A stretch of DNA of 7,368 bases. It comes from Phycisphaerales bacterium (GTDB lineage Bacteria > Planctomycetota > Phycisphaerae > Tepidisphaerales > Tepidisphaeraceae). How positions within the stretch are numbered: the stretch's first letter is position 1; every line of letters begins with the position of its first letter. The stretch covers positions 1 to 7,368 of the forward strand of contig JAQGHP010000090.1 in the NCBI GenBank assembly GCA_028288775.1, in the 5' to 3' direction. The notes under the pieces are model-generated. The model was given only the letters and a program-made list of their open reading frames with translations, searched no databases and was not told the origin of the DNA. Below are positions 5,413 to 7,368 of the stretch, piece after piece. A program made the translations under genes and the position numbers.

Positions 5413-6489
5413 ATGGACGAAAGGTTCCGACTATTCCCCGAAGAGGCGTCGACTCTCGCCCGCGAGACCGACCACCTCTTGTATTACCTGCTGGGCGTCA
5501 GCGTCTTCTTCACGCTGCTGATCTTCGTCTTCGTGGTCTACTTCGCGCTGCGCTACCGCCGGAGGTCGGACAACGAGTTTCCGCCCGAGGTCCCCAGCCC
5601 CCTCTCGCTGGAGATCACCTGGAGCGTGGTCCCGTTCATTCTCATGATGGGGATGTTCTTCTGGGGCGCGAGCCTGTACGTACAGATGAAGCGCCCGCCG
5701 GCCAACGCGATGCAGATCAACGTGGTCGGCAAGCAGTGGATGTGGAAGGTGCAGCATCCCAACGGCGCGCGGGAGATCAACGAGCTTCACGTCCCCACCG
5801 GCCGGACCATCCGGCTGATGATGGCCTCGCAGGACGTGGTGCATTCGTTTTTCATCCCCGCGTTTCGCATCAAGCAGGATGTGATCCCGGGGAGCTTCGT
5901 CACGCAGTGGTTCATCGCCACCAAGCCGGGGACCTACCACCTGTTTTGCAGCCAGTATTGCGGTACGGAGCACTCGAAGATGGTCGGCCGCGTGATCGTG
6001 TTGCGCCCGGAGGAATACGAGGCATGGCTGGCCGGCGCTCCGCCCGACGAGCCCCCGCCAATCGCGGGCGGCCGGCTGTTCGTCACGTACGGGTGCGTCG
6101 CCTGCCATAGCGCGCGGGCCCCGACGATGGCCGGGCTGTACGGGTCGCGCGTGCAGCTCGACGACGGCAGCACGACCGTCGCGGATGACGCGTACCTGCG
6201 CGAATCGATTATCGAGCCGGGCGCGAAGGTGGTCGCCGGGTATCCGCCCGTCATGCCCAGCTACCGCGGGCAGCTCAGCGAGGAGCAGCTCATCGATCTG
6301 GTGGCGTACATCAAGTCGCTGGGCGCGGGCGCGTCAACCGAGGGCGGCGTGCGGCCGCTGCCCGCCACGCGGCCCGTTAACGGCTTCAGTCCCGACCGTG
6401 CCCCCAACTACCCGCCCGCACGCCAGACGCCGGGCGCAGAGCCGGTTGAAGTCGAACGCGGCCGGCTCGGGGGCGGGCGCGAAAAATAA
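5413..6489 (+). CDS. coxB: Cytochrome c oxidase subunit II, caa3 type (CuA domain fused to cytochrome c)
   Basis: Subunit II accepts electrons through a fused cytochrome c and passes them via the binuclear CuA centre to heme a of subunit I. The 358-residue product has two helices (about 22-47 and 67-90) linked by SPLSLEITWSVVPF, which is typical of the family. The periplasmic cupredoxin domain has GKQWMWKVQHP (106-116) and the CuA ligands His144, Cys179, Cys183, His187 and Met190, in HSFFIP and CSQYCGTEHSKM. A cytochrome c domain (about 216-304) follows with CVACH (228-232) and likely axial Met281 in PPVMPSY, and then a Pro-rich tail. The residue between the CuA cysteines is Gln181, where many A-type enzymes have Glu. 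No cleavable signal or lipobox is evident; the first helix probably acts as the signal anchor. The start is 4 bases after the SCO stop with only a weak ribosome site, which suggests coupled translation. Confidence 0.96.
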   Translation: MDERFRLFPEEASTLARETDHLLYYLLGVSVFFTLLIFVFVVYFALRYRRRSDNEFPPEVPSPLSLEITWSVVPFILMMGMFFWGASLYVQMKRPPANAMQINVVGKQWMWKVQHPNGAREINELHVPTGRTIRLMMASQDVVHSFFIPAFRIKQDVIPGSFVTQWFIATKPGTYHLFCSQYCGTEHSKMVGRVIVLRPEEYEAWLAGAPPDEPPPIAGGRLFVTYGCVACHSARAPTMAGLYGSRVQLDDGSTTVADDAYLRESIIEPGAKVVAGYPPVMPSYRGQLSEEQLIDLVAYIKSLGAGASTEGGVRPLPATRPVNGFSPDRAPNYPPARQTPGAEPVEVERGRLGGGREK

Positions 6490-6491
6490 GG
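6488..6491 (+). promoter_or_regulatory. Ribosome binding site of coxA
   Basis: AAGG, overlapping the coxB TAA stop, lies 8 bases before the ATG at 6500. It supports that start. Confidence 0.5.
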
Positions 6492-6499
6492 TGTGACTC

Positions 6500-7368
<869 letters not shown>

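Overview
The window is one continuous plus-strand respiratory operon. It encodes the C-terminal half of an Alternative Complex III (ACIII; quinol:cytochrome c/acceptor oxidoreductase) followed directly by a caa3-type heme-copper cytochrome c oxidase. The order is actC (5'-truncated), actD, actE, actF, a one-helix membrane protein of the ACIII/oxidase neighbourhood, a SCO/SenC copper chaperone, coxB (CuA domain plus a fused heme c domain) and coxA (3'-truncated by the window end). Genes are packed tightly, with ATGA stop/start overlaps at actD/actE, actE/actF and orf196/sco and a 41-base overlap at actF/orf196. The only sizeable non-coding stretch is 1168-1330, between actC and actD. I see no tRNA, rRNA, CRISPR, phage or transposase gene.

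The organism is a high-GC bacterium, most likely a planctomycete (Planctomycetota, perhaps Phycisphaerae-like). This is inference. It rests on the ACIII-SCO-caa3 gene order, the C-terminally anchored SCO protein, and a dispersed palindromic repeat family whose translations (WHGRPAHE, GTGFQPV, RGMGASPMK types) I recall as common junk peptides in planctomycete annotations.

How it works together: ActC and ActF are ten-helix NrfD-like quinol-binding membrane subunits. ActD anchors the complex, and ActE is a lipid-anchored monoheme cytochrome c. Together with the upstream ActA/ActB (outside the window) they oxidise quinol and pass electrons to cytochrome c. The CoxB heme c/CuA domain takes those electrons and hands them to the CoxA heme a and heme a3-CuB centre, where O2 is reduced. 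The SCO protein is expected to load or reduce the CuA site. Linkage in one operon fits a physical ACIII-caa3 supercomplex, as known in Flavobacterium.

The least ordinary feature is a family of three REPIN-like palindromic elements: A at 1208-1302, B at 1901-1972, C at 4488-4559. All share one architecture: a CGTGG foot, a 19-base hairpin, a variable centre, a second 19-base hairpin, and a CCACG foot. A is intergenic. B and C are both exactly 72 bases (24 codons). They lie in frame inside the extreme 5' ends of actE and sco, between the coupled start codon and the hydrophobic core of the signal peptide, and are read in different frames in the two genes. They therefore appear to build the long, arginine-rich signal-peptide n-regions of two exported proteins of the same respiratory chain.
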